A stretch of DNA of 64,000 nucleotides from Eutypa lata. Taxonomy: Eukaryota; Ascomycota; Sordariomycetes; Xylariales; Diatrypaceae. The first letter of the stretch is position 1, and the number at the start of each line of letters is the position of its first letter. Positions 48,563 to 62,523 of this stretch are shown in pieces. The position numbers were made by a program, and so were the translations under genes. The notes under the pieces are model-generated. The model did no database searches and was not told the origin of the DNA. It saw only the letters and a program-made list of their open reading frames with translations. The stretch covers positions 248,001-312,000 of the forward strand of contig JAKULF010000008.1 in the NCBI GenBank assembly GCA_022661535.1. Reading direction: 5' to 3'.

Positions 48563-49319
48563 CTAACCGCGGTGAATGTTACCATCATTGGCATACTCCA
48601 TCAGGTCGAGGAACGCGCGGAGGTGTTCCTTGAGCTTATGCAGCGTCAGCTTCTTGTTGTTGTTGCTGCTGCTTCCACCCGTAGCATCCGAGGACGAGGA
48701 AGAAGAAGTAGTAGCAGTGGGAGAACCGGGACCCTTGTTCCTGGGCGAGAACCAGCCCGGAAAGGCGGCGTTGATGCGCTCGATCTCCGCCAGTGCCACG
48801 GCCTTGGCGCCGGGCGAGGCCAGGCAGAGACTCAGGGCGAGCTCGCGCAGGTCGGCCGTCCCGAAGCGCTTGATCCGCTCGACGGGGAAGGGGGGGTAGC
48901 CCTTGCGCATCGGAAGCACTGGATAATTACGTTTTGGGTTAGAGCTTTGGTTACTTCTTCTTTTACGAATGGACATATGAACGTGCTCAGGAGACTGGGA
49001 GAACCAACGAGAAACAACAAAATATCTACGACAGTAATTTGGGGAGATGGGTCTCAGAGGAGAGTAAGGAAAACACAATAGCCTATGCCAGTAGGCAGGG
49101 AATATGGATGGCTGGCTTACTGTCGTCAATCAGCACAAAGGCTGTGGCATCAATGCTTTCGTCGCTGCGACGGATACAGTCGATGAGCTGGTGCAGCTGG
49201 CTGGACCGGAAGCGGCGGAGGGACAGCATGAGGTCCAGGTGCGACACAGCGGAAGGCTCCGGCGAAGGCGGAGGGGCGATGATGGACACGGGAGAGATGG
49301 CGTCGGGAAGAGACGCCAT
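48563..49319 (-). CDS. Unrecognised two-exon protein
   Basis: Minus strand, exons 49319-49121 and 48918-48563, 184 aa. The intron is long for this window (202 bp) but has GTAAGC and a TCCAG acceptor, and the join (FVLIDD-MLPMRKGYPPFP) keeps the frame. Exon 1 starts MASLPDAISPVSIIAPPPSP and contains a helical DLMLSLRRFRSSQLHQLIDC. Exon 2 has FPVERIKRFGTADLRELALS, FPGWFSPRNK, then a Thr/Ser/Asn-rich linker and a final amphipathic helix KLKEHLRAFLDLMEYAND. No signal peptide or membrane segment. The two helical ends around a disordered linker suggest a protein-interaction role, but the family is not recognised. Confidence 0.65.
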
Positions 49320-50412
49320 GGTGAATGCGGTCGATTGTCTGTCCCTTGAGTGTTGGATTGGTCTGAAGGGAAGGAATAGGTGAATGACCGGATGGAAAAG
49401 TGAACGTAAGAGTGGATGTTAGACCACTGCGTGCAAACTTTTGCAGGTTGTTGAGTTGAATGGATATGACAGTGGTTTTGTGTCGGAGTTATGGTGGTGG
49501 TTGTTGTTTGTTGAATTGGTGTCTGGGTTTATGTAGTGACCACTACACCTGCAAAGGTACCAATGTACAATAGGTGCCTCAGATTTTATTGTGTAACCAT
49601 GGAAAATAAGGTATGCATAGAAGCACAATGGAGAGCCTTGATTTATTTGATAAGGGTAATCGATTAGATAGGCATTGGAGGGGATGCAGCGAGATGTCGT
49701 GCATGCACATTGCACAGAGATTGTGTCGATAAACTAACAGAATTATAATAGGATCATGGCATCGCCAATCTGGCAAGTGCCTTTTGATTGAGGGAACACA
49801 TTGTCGTTACTTGCTACCCTACAGACTGCAGATATGATCTAGGTACCTAGGTAGGTAATAGTCAGCGCATCAGGTGTTTGCTCTGTCACTGGTCCCTTTT
49901 ATTGAGTTCTGGGGCACTCGCTGCTGACCAGGGACATTCAGAACAAACTGAGAATATGTAGGCACATTGTAGATATCGTACAGTTCATACTGAGTTACGG
50001 AGAAAAAATAAAGAGTATGATCTGGATATCACTACAATGTGGCGCAAGTCCTGGCTATTTCGCAATGATTGTGCTAATGCAATGCATATTATTCGGTTTC
50101 ACTCTGTGTTCTGTTCAGATACATAAAATATTTCTATCCTGAGATTCCACTGAGATTTAAACTGCAGTGTTGGCTTGACTTCATAGGTGGTTGTTATGTA
50201 ACTTTCATCAATTTATGTTCCTCCCTTCCTCCCCCAAAAGCATTTACTCTGCCATCCCCCAGGAAAGTTAATTCCCGGGGGGAACGTCAAAAGATACCAA
50301 AGGCCGCTAAGAAGACATGACATAGAAGGAAAACGAATAACCCCGAATGTCAGGAGGTCGAGCCATAAACTTAGGAGAGAAAATGCATTTGAGTTAATAA
50401 TCCCCACCCCCT
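49320..50412. other. Intergenic, nothing recognised
   Basis: Contains a GTTGTT/GGTGG-type tract near 49488-49515 and a CCTAGGTAGGTA word at 49844-49856. No coding-like frame. Confidence 0.45.
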
Positions 50413-51012
50413 TCACCATACGTTCCAAGTAGCAGGAATGCCAGAGCCCGAAGGGCCAGTGCACGGCCAGTAGCCCTCCGTAAACAGCATCCCGTCGTCC
50501 TTGACGTAGTTCTCGAGGGCCAACGTCAAGACATCCGCTACGTCCTTGTTGCCGACCCAGAGCCCATCGAAAGGAGCAGCGATGTCCAACCCCACCGACA
50601 CCACGCAGGTATTGTGTCCGATGAGGCCGGTGTAGTAGCCGGGAAGGAGGCCATCCGGGCCGAGAAGGAACGCACCGTCGGTCTCGAGCATGTAGTCTCG
50701 CAACGTCGTGCAATCCTCCACGGTGCCAAGCCCGATGTAGTCGTCCTCGCGCCCGAAGGCCTGCGAGAGGTCGCAGTACGACACCGCCTCGTCGCTGGGG
50801 GTCCAGCTACTGTCGAGGCCGGGCCACCCCGGGATGGGCGATACACAGCAGGGGGTGTTTTGGCGGTAGACGTGGCCGGAGCGGCCGTCTCGCAGGGTGA
50901 ATTCGGACGGGATGACCTCTCCGATGTGCGCGATTTGGGAATCGGTGAAAATACGCATCCCCTGGGCCATGGAGAATACCCCGCAGAAGGCAGTGGCGGA
51001 CTGAAGCTTCAT
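50413..51012 (-). CDS. Small secreted Ecp2/Hce2-like effector candidate
   Basis: Single exon, 199 aa from the ATG at 51012 (the frame above has no ATG). A short hydrophobic start MKLQSATAFCGVFSMAQG could be a signal peptide, though it is weak. Cysteines at 55, 56, 80, 101, 136 and 184 fit a small disulphide-rich secreted protein. The second half follows the Hce2 pattern: VEDC101 and a helix, then GLIGHNTC136VVSV, VGNKDVADVLTLALENY, MLFTEGYWPC184 and a final WNVW. Hce2 proteins are homologues of the Cladosporium Ecp2 effector and are found in plant-associated fungi. The match is by pattern, not by search. A TATA box stands ~140 bp upstream. GC-rich coding sequence in AT-leaning surroundings. 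Confidence 0.7.
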   Translation of the reverse strand: MKLQSATAFCGVFSMAQGMRIFTDSQIAHIGEVIPSEFTLRDGRSGHVYRQNTPCCVSPIPGWPGLDSSWTPSDEAVSYCDLSQAFGREDDYIGLGTVEDCTTLRDYMLETDGAFLLGPDGLLPGYYTGLIGHNTCVVSVGLDIAAPFDGLWVGNKDVADVLTLALENYVKDDGMLFTEGYWPCTGPSGSGIPATWNVW

Positions 51013-51151
51013 AGTGACTGTAGAGGTCAAGAAATCACTTGAATACGAGGTCTCTTTGAGTGGTCCACTGTGTTTCTTTGATTTCTTTTCTTTGGTTCGT
51101 GACGGTGTGGCGCGCCAGTGGTGATGAAGAGTTTCCAGTCACACAAGCCCC

Positions 51152-51159
51152 TTTATATA
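51152..51159 (-). promoter_or_regulatory. TATA box of the Ecp2-like gene
   Basis: TATATAAA on the minus strand, about 140 bp before the ATG at 51012, followed by a G-rich AAGGGGC. It is the only consensus TATA box near this gene. Confidence 0.5.
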
Positions 51160-52739
51160 TTGGAGGGTATCTATAGTCTTTCTAACTGTGAGGACCCTGT
51201 TATCTACATGATATATAATAGATAAACCTACGTTAGCTGGCTAATAGAATGTCCGTAAATGATCTCGTATCCCAATGTGACGTGGAACTGCCTAGGTAGC
51301 AGGAAGCCATGTTTGCCGACAAGTGACATCTCGACTTCCCGACGCTTGCCGCTTCGTCTCCCCGCCGACTTCCAACCGGGTGCCCGATGCTACATCAGAG
51401 ATGCATCTCATGTTGCAACGAGGCAACGAAGCATCTAGACTCTCGCAAAATGCTCTTCGATTAGAAGGTGTGATTCGGTATAATTGGAAAATTAGGGCGT
51501 ACACGATGACTTGGCTTCACATGTTGTCTTTGTTTTAATCGTTGGCGAGCCTTCTTATACTACTCCAAGGAGAAACGATAACGTCAGTATAGAAACCATG
51601 ATAGCCACTCTACCGTCGGAGCGATCTACATAAGATTGAGTTAGGTACAAAGCGGATCTCTGAGAGTGACCGTAATCTGAGATGCTTTCTCGTGTTCGCA
51701 CAGCTATCAGCGCTTGGCATCATGCAGGGAAGGCTGGACTAAACTCATTCAGAATGGTCATGACTCTGGGGAGTAGCAATGAGCATACCCCGATAATGGT
51801 ATGTGCTATAAAACCTGAGATATAGAGGGGTAGTGAAGACTCCTTTTGTGCCAAGATGAGGAGCTTTATTCTCAACGTAACGTAGATAGGAGGAAGAATG
51901 AGACACCACTTCAGTTTGTGATCTCTAAATACGTTACAAATGCTATCTCAATGGTGCCACGCTTGGGTTTGTAAAATCTTTCTAATAATGGAAGAGTGTA
52001 TGCGTACTCGGCTATAGGCTCAATAGGAAGGAGGTTGTATTATATTTTGCTATCTCTTGTAGACGCTAGTGACATCACGGACATATTTCGTACTTGGTAA
52101 CCTGAGCCTGTTTTCTTCCTCTCGGCTACGTCGAAATGGATGTATTAGACCTTTAACATTGATGTTGAAATTTATAATAAGATCATCGACTTGATTGGAT
52201 TCTTTTAAGCGCTATTTGGTTTTTAGATAAGGACGTGGAAGATACGTGAGTCGATTTATAATGATTTGTACATAGCGAGTATAGAACTCTGGCAAAAAAG
52301 ATATTCGCGGAGAGGATTATCAAGATGTTCCCTTTGTGACGGGTGAGCTCCCTAATGGAGAAGAGACTTAGTTATCAAGAACCGAGTTGGGTTGCTATGC
52401 ATCACATCTGTATCTACTAGCCAAAGTAATACATCCGCATTAGATAGCTGACGGGCTATGGGATGACACCTCCACGGACATGCTTCGATGTACTATACCA
52501 CTCAAGGCATTGGTTTTTATGGGTCTTCTAGTATCCGCGAACCTCGTTTCACGTATTGGCTACGTGGAATTCTCCTTGAAGGTATAGTGCTTGCCATGCA
52601 GCGAAAACAAGGCATGTTAATTATAGCCCCTGAGAATAAATAGAGCCGGCTTTGCCGGTTCTGAAGAAATACGGTCTCCGCTAACTAGAGGGCTGGACAC
52701 CAAGTTGAAATCAATCAAGGCTCTATTACGAAATTCGAA
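51160..52739. other. Intergenic, nothing recognised
   Basis: No coding-like frame on either strand; moderate AT content. The palindrome GAGCCGGCTTTGCCGGTTC (52651-52669) lies about 75 bp before the subtilase start. Confidence 0.45.
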
Positions 52740-54518
<1,779 letters not shown>

Positions 54519-55544
54519 GCAGGATATTTCATCTCTCTATCTTGGGAGGAACTATGGGATTTGTATTCATCTTATAAGCTCATGTCCTTAGCTAATTATA
54601 TAACCCTGCAATCTTCCCAAATGTCTTCGTATCTAATTTCCTTTAGTATCTCGCAGAAACAATACAGGATACGTCATTCTGAGATAACTACTTTGTATCA
54701 TTCCTACTAGGGATGCAGCCCCCATATCGTATTGCCATCCCTTTGTTGAATGCAGGCACTGAAGGTCGCCCATATTTGTATCCACAACCATAGTTGTTGA
54801 TAGCTTAAATTATCAGTTGTATTTAACCTCAAAATCGAGGCGTACCAGCTTGTCCCTTTCACTGGACTCAGGCTAGACCTGTGGAAATAACGCGAACTGT
54901 TACTTCTCACTCTGAATTGTAGTGATTAAATTTAACGAGGCATTGCTGTTGTGCGTAATATATTAAGGAGAAGGATGGGAAGAAGTCATCGATAGGGGGA
55001 TTAGTCATATCTATTTAATACCTTGCAATAAGGTCCCAGTCGGTGCAGTTAAACACGATTTGATGTTTTGCATTAGTCTAGCTCTTTTGGGGCCCCAGGT
55101 CGGTAACGCCGCATTCCCCTTGTTGTAGATAGCGAGTGGGGCAGAGGCAGCAATGTCGTAACTCAAAGTCACGTAACAGCAACTCAGGAGGTTTATCACG
55201 TTCGATATAAACAACAATTCTGGAACTATTTCATAATGATATCCCATTAGGGGCAGCAGTAACGTATACTCTTCAGTGAGCGTGACTCTTCTAGGTGGCA
55301 GCACACTTGCGTTCCAGGCTCAAAATATGTTCAGCTCATCTTCATAACAAAGTACATATCTATTATTAATGCACTGCTAATAAGGCGCTGCTTTTAGCCC
55401 AAGACAAGCTGGGGAGTTGATTGCACATTATTACCAGGCTGGCAAGTAATGCAATCCACTTCACCAGCCAGCCATGTAGATTGCGTTACTTATAATGCAC
55501 CAGCATCTTTGATTTGGTAGGCTGCGATGAACGTTAATAATCAC
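54519..55544. other. Intergenic with a short inverted repeat
   Basis: No gene. AAGTAATGCAATCCAC (55444-55459) is inverted at 55476-55491 with two differences, both transitions. It lies just before the AT-rich island and may be an end of a decayed element. Confidence 0.45.
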
Positions 55545-56335
55545 GTTATATAATAAATTATATTTATTATATAAATAATCGAAATTTAATAAAGATTAAA
55601 AGTAAAGCCGAAAATAAATATCGTAATTTTAATTTTAATATTTTAATTTTTATTAAAATATAAAAATATTTATTATTTAAATTATTTTTTTATATAAATT
55701 ATAATAATATTTATAATTTTATAAAAAGTTAAAGCTTATATTATCGGTTTTAAAAAGCTTATATATTATTAAAAATATTTAAGTCGAAAATATTTAATTA
55801 TATAAATATTATTTCGATTATAAACGTTGAAATAATAACGTATTTTTTCGTTTAACTTAATAACTTTAAATTATTACTTTATTATTTTATTAAATATTTT
55901 ATAAATTTATATATTAATACTTTATATATAAATATTTATTAAATATTAATAACGAATTTATAAATTATATTTAATAATAATTATTAATTATTAATTATAA
56001 CTTTAATAAATTACGTTATAAATTTAATAATTATTATTTAATTATTATAACGTTATAATAATAACGTTATTTATTAATTTAATTATTAATTTAATATTAA
56101 AAATATATCTTTTTAAAATATATTAATTATTATTAAGAATTATTTTTATTAAATTTTAAATAATTAAATATTAAATATTTATTAAAAAAAAATCTTCTTT
56201 TTTATTTAAAAGCGTTATTAAAAATATATATATAATATTTATTTAAAATTAAAAAAAAATTAAATCGTTAATAAAATTTATAATATAATTAATAAAAAGG
56301 TATATTAAAGAATTAATATGTTTTAATTTTGTGTT
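55545..56335. mobile_element. Second RIP-like AT-rich island (~0.8 kb)
   Basis: Sharp change from normal DNA to almost pure A/T with residual CG and GC dinucleotides and nearly no CA/TG, the same style as the 34.7-42.4 kb element. It begins with a perfect 12-bp palindrome TTATATAATAAA...TTTATTATATAA (about 55548-55576). I could not find convincing inverted or direct terminal repeats, nor clear similarity to the large element, so it is probably a truncated and RIP-mutated repeat of unknown type. No ORF. Confidence 0.55.
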
Positions 56336-56556
56336 ACATATTTTATATACAAGTTATTATAACAAGCATTTAGCTAGTTTAAAAACGAAGCTTTTAAGAT
56401 ACAAGAAGTCCTAGGATATAATGTTGTTAAAACCCGGGCTCTATCAACTTAGTACATTACCGTTCACGGCAGCACTCAACTCGTTTAACCATAACAAACT
56501 TAGGCGCCGAAATCCTGCGGCCGATACCTCTCCGCCTTGTTAACAAGCGTGACTTT

Positions 56557-58007
56557 TTATATCTTTTCTTGACGATCATGACTCGAAACCATGTATGTTT
56601 CGGTGACATGAATCCCTGTTTCTTCATCCGAACTCCCATTATAGTTTGCGACGCGTTCCTGGCTCGTTTCGCTCGGTAGCCTTATCATTGGGCTATTCCC
56701 CTTTCTCGACCATGACATCTCGAACCCCTTTCCGGCGCCGGAACTCTCAGAATGATCTTGGCCACGGCTTTCGACCACCGTGGAATGGCCGTCGACTTTG
56801 GAGGTCTTGGTGGGGCGCAGTCCAGATCCGTGGGAGTTTTGGTAGCTCCCGTAACCATGGCCCGATCGGTTCTTGGACGTCTTGAGCGCCCAAAGCCGCC
56901 GGCTGAAGAGCGCCGAGATGGCGGGCGCCGAGATGACTATGGCGGTGATTAGGTACTCGCGCGTGGCCCACTGCGTGGCGATGAGGAGGTCGGTCAGAGA
57001 TCGGAGCGAATAGAACGTTCTCAGGAGAGTGGCGATGATGATGAAAATCCCAGAGGCGAAAAAGACGCCGAGGATGAGCTTGCGGCCGATCGGCAACTGG
57101 GCCTGCCATAGTAGCGGTAGCGGGATGGCCATTATACCGAGGTCGGAACTGTAGGGAACGCGGGTGTCTTGTTAGATGATTCATGTTCTTGGAGCTGGAG
57201 TTGAAATTGTTGTTTTATTATAAACACGATCGAAAGATAGACTTACATGATACTGAGAATAGGATACATGATGTAGTTTTCTTGGCGAAAAACCCATTTG
57301 TCTGTTAAGGAGATTTGTTAGATGACGACAATATTCGACGTTTACGGTTTATTCAAGACTGGTGAAATATGTTCACTAACCTGCAGGATACGGCTGGACC
57401 TGCCAGGCTCTCTGTATAGGAACGCAAAGGGAGAATTGGAACAATATAGCAATCGTAAAGGTAAGTAACGCACCTCAGCGAACCCACTTAGCCAGCTTGT
57501 TCTGCCAAAGGTTCAAGGTCTAATAGTTGTATGAGAACCTTTTGTCATAGATATTATGGAATTTGAAACGTACTATTCGCTGGTAAAAACAAAAGATTAT
57601 ACCTTCATCGACCAAATAAGGCAGATATAGTTGCACCAAGACGCAAATGTCAGCTTGTCGCCCACCCTGAAGCTTTCAACAGTGGCATCGTCAAGTTGCT
57701 CGGCCGTTTTAAGGGTTTGCCCGACACTGCTCCCAAACATACCAATATAGCGCAGGATAATCACATTTGATGTCCACAAGAGCTGCAAGGGGTGGCATTT
57801 CTTGTCAGCCGGTATTCTTACTTTGCTGTCGAACTTTTACTGAGGGGTTAAACGTACCGCGGCGACAACTATGAAAACATCGTCCAACGCAAGCCCTCTG
57901 AAACCCACAAGGAATACTCTGCCACTGAGCCTCGTAAGGAATACTATCATGCCGATAGTATATTCCGTATAGGACTCAATGTCCACGTCTAATTGGGTCG
58001 TTGTCAT
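56557..58007 (-). pseudogene. SAT4/PTH11-like seven-helix membrane receptor, pseudogene
   Basis: Minus strand. Exon 1 (58007-57858, 50 codons) carries the first helix and RLSGRVFLVGFRGLALDDVF. Next come LLWTSNVIILRYIGMFG and an aromatic helix (FASWCNYICLIWSMK), then IIFCFYQRI, LNLWQNKLAKWVR, FTIAILFQFSLCVPIQRAWQ, the ENYIMYPILSII/SDLGIMAIPLPLLW signature of the rhodopsin/SAT4 domain, two more helices and a hydrophilic tail ending at 56557. Introns with GT-AG ends link these pieces. Two lesions: one G is missing after codon MK (about 57602), shifting the frame before IIFCFYQRI, and an in-frame TGA at 57475-57477 stands where Trp is expected (TGG to TGA, a G-to-A change as RIP makes). PTH11-like proteins sense surfaces or nutrients at the plasma membrane. 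Confidence 0.75.
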
Positions 58008-59940
58008 GATAGCCTCCTTAAAAAATCAGTAGAGACCGTTAGAATTATCCACGGTAAGAAAATTAAACGTCACAAAAGAGATACCACGGTCCAACGGTTA
58101 GTGGGCTTCAGACAATAGATACGCATATATATCAGTTGCACCTAAATTCAATGGTATGGACCTCGTTCTCATATGATATCTACATATTCTCTTACGTATA
58201 ACTAGAAATGGTCTGTAGATATTGACCTGCAACTTTAGGGGCGCTCAGATTGAACATTGTTTTCTACCCCGGTATTAAAAAGCAAGGAGGGTGATACGGC
58301 TTTGTAAAGGATGTCTTGGCTTGGATGCGGCGAGTCTACACCACATGTTGGAACAGTGCTTGATGGCGATATAGGGGTCTTGATACTATGTATGGAGTGT
58401 ATACTCCGGCATAGTAAAGATATGCAATCAGAACAAATTCTTATGGTACGCTATCGACTGCAATAGTACGGGGGATACTACCGATGTACAGAGGCAACGT
58501 CTAGTCACGCATTATGCAGTTTGCCGCAGAAGTTTAAATCTCTCTTCATGGCCCAATCGATCGAGATAGTTGAGCCCTGGCACACATGGTCCATACACTC
58601 AGTATACACTGGTCCCGGAAAGGTGTTCAAGGTGTTGATACTGAACGCTAGCTTGGGAATTTTTGTTAAGAGAACCGAGAGAATGGTGGGTGTTAGTTAG
58701 TTTATTTGCTGTGCCGCACGTGCTCGGACATTTTCTCCAAAGCTCCCCTCATCAAGGCGGATACTTAGTAGTTAACCATTATGCGAAACAAAACTTTGAT
58801 AACGCTGGGTCGTTCTTCTTAATCGATAGCAGTATAATAATAAGAGACTTGTAAAAGTGGTGGAAATAAGGCTGCAATTCCCCTTTCGAGGAAGCTCTCT
58901 CTCTGAATTCACATGTTATCGGCATCTCGATCCGGAATACCCCGGCAAGAAACGGGGGCGGTGATCGGCCTGGAGCGGAGACTCCGCGATTGTCTTGTGT
59001 CCAATGCTTCGACGTCGCCTTTGTGGGGGGTTCCGGGGTTGAAACTAAAGATTCTTAAATAGTGGAATTCGTCATGGCTTGGCGCGTACGGTAAATGGTG
59101 TTTTGCGGACTTGATCCGCCCGGAAATGCTTGAACATGGAGTAGTGCTACGGCATTATGCGAGAGGCTCAGAGGCTCAACTATTGCGCACAGCGGCCGGG
59201 GGAGTGAGGTTACATCTGCTTTATGTATGCCGTGGTTAACGAATATGTATGGAATTATTAATTGGGGAGTTCCATCCCCTTTGGTACATACATATCAAGA
59301 TGGCGCCATCCATCATAATACTACAATTCCCAGCATATAGTGTCTCAGATTCGACTACAAATGCTCATTTATGTAACTTCCCCGTGGCTAACCTTGTGTA
59401 GCTATGCTGGTATGTGCATAATCAAGTTGGTGTGACACTGTATGTAATTATCGTTTAGGTATAACTAACAGGGACAACTTTATCACAATCCATGCAAGTC
59501 ATATATACGGAGTATAGTGAGTGCCATTATAGTCCAATATTCTCCATAGGTATGCTCCGCAGAACTTCCCGGAAGTGGTCTAAAAGGGGTAACTGTTCGT
59601 CTGTCGCAATCTTGTCTACACTGAAACCCTCATTCGGAGTTCTCGTTTTGGATACCCAGGCTCATGGATAGAGGCTCTTCTCTAGACAAATCCTTTCGAC
59701 ATCTCGATGGAGGTCTAATCATCTTTGGTACTAGAGGCTAGCACGTGGGAAATACACGTGGAGACCGGGGAACAGCAGCAGGTACCAGCTTGTAGATATC
59801 GTGGACGCCAGTTAAAACACTTCCCTCCTACGTATTTCGTGATATCCCAATCTCTGAACCGGGTTTACCAGTTCTAGGCTTTCATTAATTTTCACTTTCC
59901 TCATTGTGCATTTGTGGCGTTTGAGTTTCAGCAAGCAATC
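58008..59940. other. Intergenic, nothing recognised
   Basis: No coding-like frame. A stretch near 58916-59000 is locally GC-rich (CGGGGGCGGTGATCGG) but short and not protein-like. The final 100 bp before 59941 contain TTTCACTTTCC-type pyrimidine runs, the likely leader of the transporter gene. Confidence 0.45.
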
Positions 59941-61846
59941 ATGACAGCATCCCAAGCTACCGAGTCAACGGTCGCTCCCCCATCGCCGCCTACGACGACA
60001 GACAATGTAGACAAACTTCGCTCCGAGGCTCTGGCCGCAGATTCGAAGCAGCTGCCACAGGGATACTATTCTAGCACCCGTGTCATTGGCACCTTCGGTG
60101 GCATCGGCTTCAGCTTGTTGGGCACATACTGGGCCTTCTCGGTTGGTGCCGCCGTGATCACGGCCATCAACCAAGACATTGGTCCGAGTGCGAACTCGAG
60201 TTTATTCTCCATTGTTTGGACCACTTGCAATTGTATCAGCATTCTCCTCTTCGGCCGACTTTCAGATCGGTTTGGTCGTCGCGGACTGGCCATCAGCTCT
60301 AATCTCCTGGGCATAATCGGCGGCATCGTTGCAGCCACAGCTCCGACTATGAATGCCTTGATAGGAGCTAATGTTTTGATTGGTCTCTCTTCAGGACCAT
60401 CGGCATCTAACCCACTGCTTACCGGCGAGCTCGCAACAAACAAGACGAAATACCTGGCTACCGTTCTGGTGGTGATACCAAATGTCATCGCCATCGGATT
60501 CGGGGCTTACTTGCGCCAACGGATCGTGCTACAGACAACCTGGAGATGGATCTTCATCATCTATATCATCTTCATGGTTCCAGGGACAGTGCTATACTAT
60601 TTATTCTACTACCCCCCATCGTTCACCCAAATGCACGGAAAGGACAAGAAGGCAATCGAGGAGGTGAAGAAGATAGACTTCGCTGGGCTGTTTCTGCTCG
60701 TTGCTGGCCTCGCACTCTTCCTCCTGGGCGTGTCCTGGGGAGGTCAGCCCTTGGCCTGGAACTCTGCTACGATCCTAGGTCTCCTGGTTTCCGGATTCGT
60801 GTGCCTCGTTGCCTTTGTGTTATACGAAATCTACGGAGGGGCGCAATATCCTATTATTCCCATGCACTTCTTCAAAGATATGACAGGCTTTACGCCTCTC
60901 GTCATTATTTCAGCCGTGACCGGTTGCCTCAACGTGGCGCTCCAGATCACCTGGCCCTCTCAATTTTGAAGGTTTTCGGTACGAGTGACTGGGAGACAGC
61001 GGCGTGGCTTACCACAACAGTTGCGTTTGGCTCCTGGGCTGGCATTGTCATTTTCGGCTCTTTCTACCATGTCATTAAGCGCATCCGCTGGCAGCTTGTT
61101 GTCGGTTGTGTCTGGATGTCGGCATTCGTGGGCGCAATGGCTTCGATCGATCCGACCGAGCTGAATCAAGCGGCTGCGTTCTCCTTCCTTGCTACTCTGC
61201 CCGTCGGCTGGGGTGAAGTCATTACTATGGTTATGGTTCAGTACGTGGTTTCTGACATGGACCTAGGGGTCGCCTTTGGTAAGCCATAACTCGTTCTCAA
61301 AGTACAATCCTATCGTTGGAGTGCTAGACTGACATAAATATAGCTGTGGTTTCTGCAATGCGTAGTATCGTCGGCGCCATCTTCACAGCAGTTTTCACAG
61401 CTGAGGTTTCGAACGAGTTCCCACAGAAGCTATCCGACATCGCCATCCCTGCCATCACCTCCGCCGGCTTACCGACCTCATCCGTACCCGACCTCCTAGT
61501 GGCAATCACTGCCGGAACCGAGGAAGCTCTTAGTGCCGTGCTGGGCATGAATGACGGTATCCTCGCCGTAACTTCGACCAAGGTTTCCGAGGCCTACGCC
61601 GCCGCATATGCTTACCCCTACTACACCGCTCTAGCATTAGCCCTTGCTTCAGTCATCGCAGCGATTGGAATCCGAGATTTCGACCACTATCTGACCGATC
61701 ATGTCAGCCGACAAATTTACAAGAAGGACGACACAGGCAAGGATATCTTGCAATTGGTCAACTATCCTGATACTGAGCAAGGAGGGATAGTCACCGAGTT
61801 AAAGAGCACTGAAAAGGATTCCAATGATCTACCGGCTCAGGTTTAA
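59941..61846 (+). pseudogene. TRI12-like MFS transporter with a 1-nt frameshift
   Basis: From the ATG at 59941 (the frame above it starts only with GTG): a hydrophilic N-terminus, then helices with GTFGGIGFSLLGTYWAF, the MFS motif A G-R-L-S-D-R-F-G-R-R and about nine further helices up to QITWPSQ. There the frame breaks at 60961-60969 (TGA); one A is missing in CAATTTTG, and the next frame resumes exactly with ILKVFGTSDWETAAWL. A 65-bp intron (61279-61343, GTAAGC...CTGAC...ATAG) then leads to AVVSAMRSIVGAIFTAVF and a cytosolic tail ending at TAA 61846. The fold is the fungal TRI12/siderophore-iron/toxin efflux MFS type. Because only one base is missing next to a T run, a sequencing error is possible; otherwise the protein lacks its last ~4 helices. 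Substrate unknown. Confidence 0.82.
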
Positions 61847-62523
61847 ATGCTGACTGGGTCGTCAAAAACTGCTGGCTACCACCAACCAGACATATACTAG
61901 GACAGGATATGTTCGCAGTGTAGCCATTCAATAATACACATTGATACCCCTTTCAACTCTCAACATTTACGTACAAATCTCGAAGCCTCAACGCATTCGT
62001 ATGTACTAAGAACATCATCTCAACCATCATGTCTAAACCTAGATATGTTGGACACCCATTCTTTCACATAGCATGCTATAAAATTATAGATCATAGACTA
62101 TTTCGAGTGTGGGAGGGATGCCTCGATGAATGAGGTAACTTTTGAGAAGTGATATCCATATATAGAATATGTGCAAGCTTTGGGGTAGTTAAACTCGCTC
62201 TTTCTACTACGAGTCGCTACATAGTCCACCCATTATAATAGTTAATACAATTATAGACATACTACGGCTTGTCACCTGTATTCTGCTGGAGATTCATGAG
62301 CAAGTTCTGGTATACATGTTGTGATAATACTTCCTCTGCTCAATTAGACAGTTGAGGACTACAGAGGCAAGTCAGACCGGAGAAAAAATGTCTAGAAATG
62401 ATATGTTCCACTGGCGTTAATATGTCACAGTACTGGTATACAATCGCAACGTTGGTGAGGGGCATAAGGGTGATTTCAATATTTTCATAAGTGACACTAT
62501 CTGGGCCTGCTAGATAACCAAAC
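61847..62523. other. Intergenic between convergent genes
   Basis: No gene. AT-leaning with several AATACA/AATAAT words that could serve as polyadenylation signals for either neighbour. Confidence 0.45.

Noticed and set aside
57475..57477. TGA in the SAT4 gene as readthrough or selenocysteine codon
   Set aside because: A separate frameshift lies upstream in the same gene, so simple loss of function is more likely.
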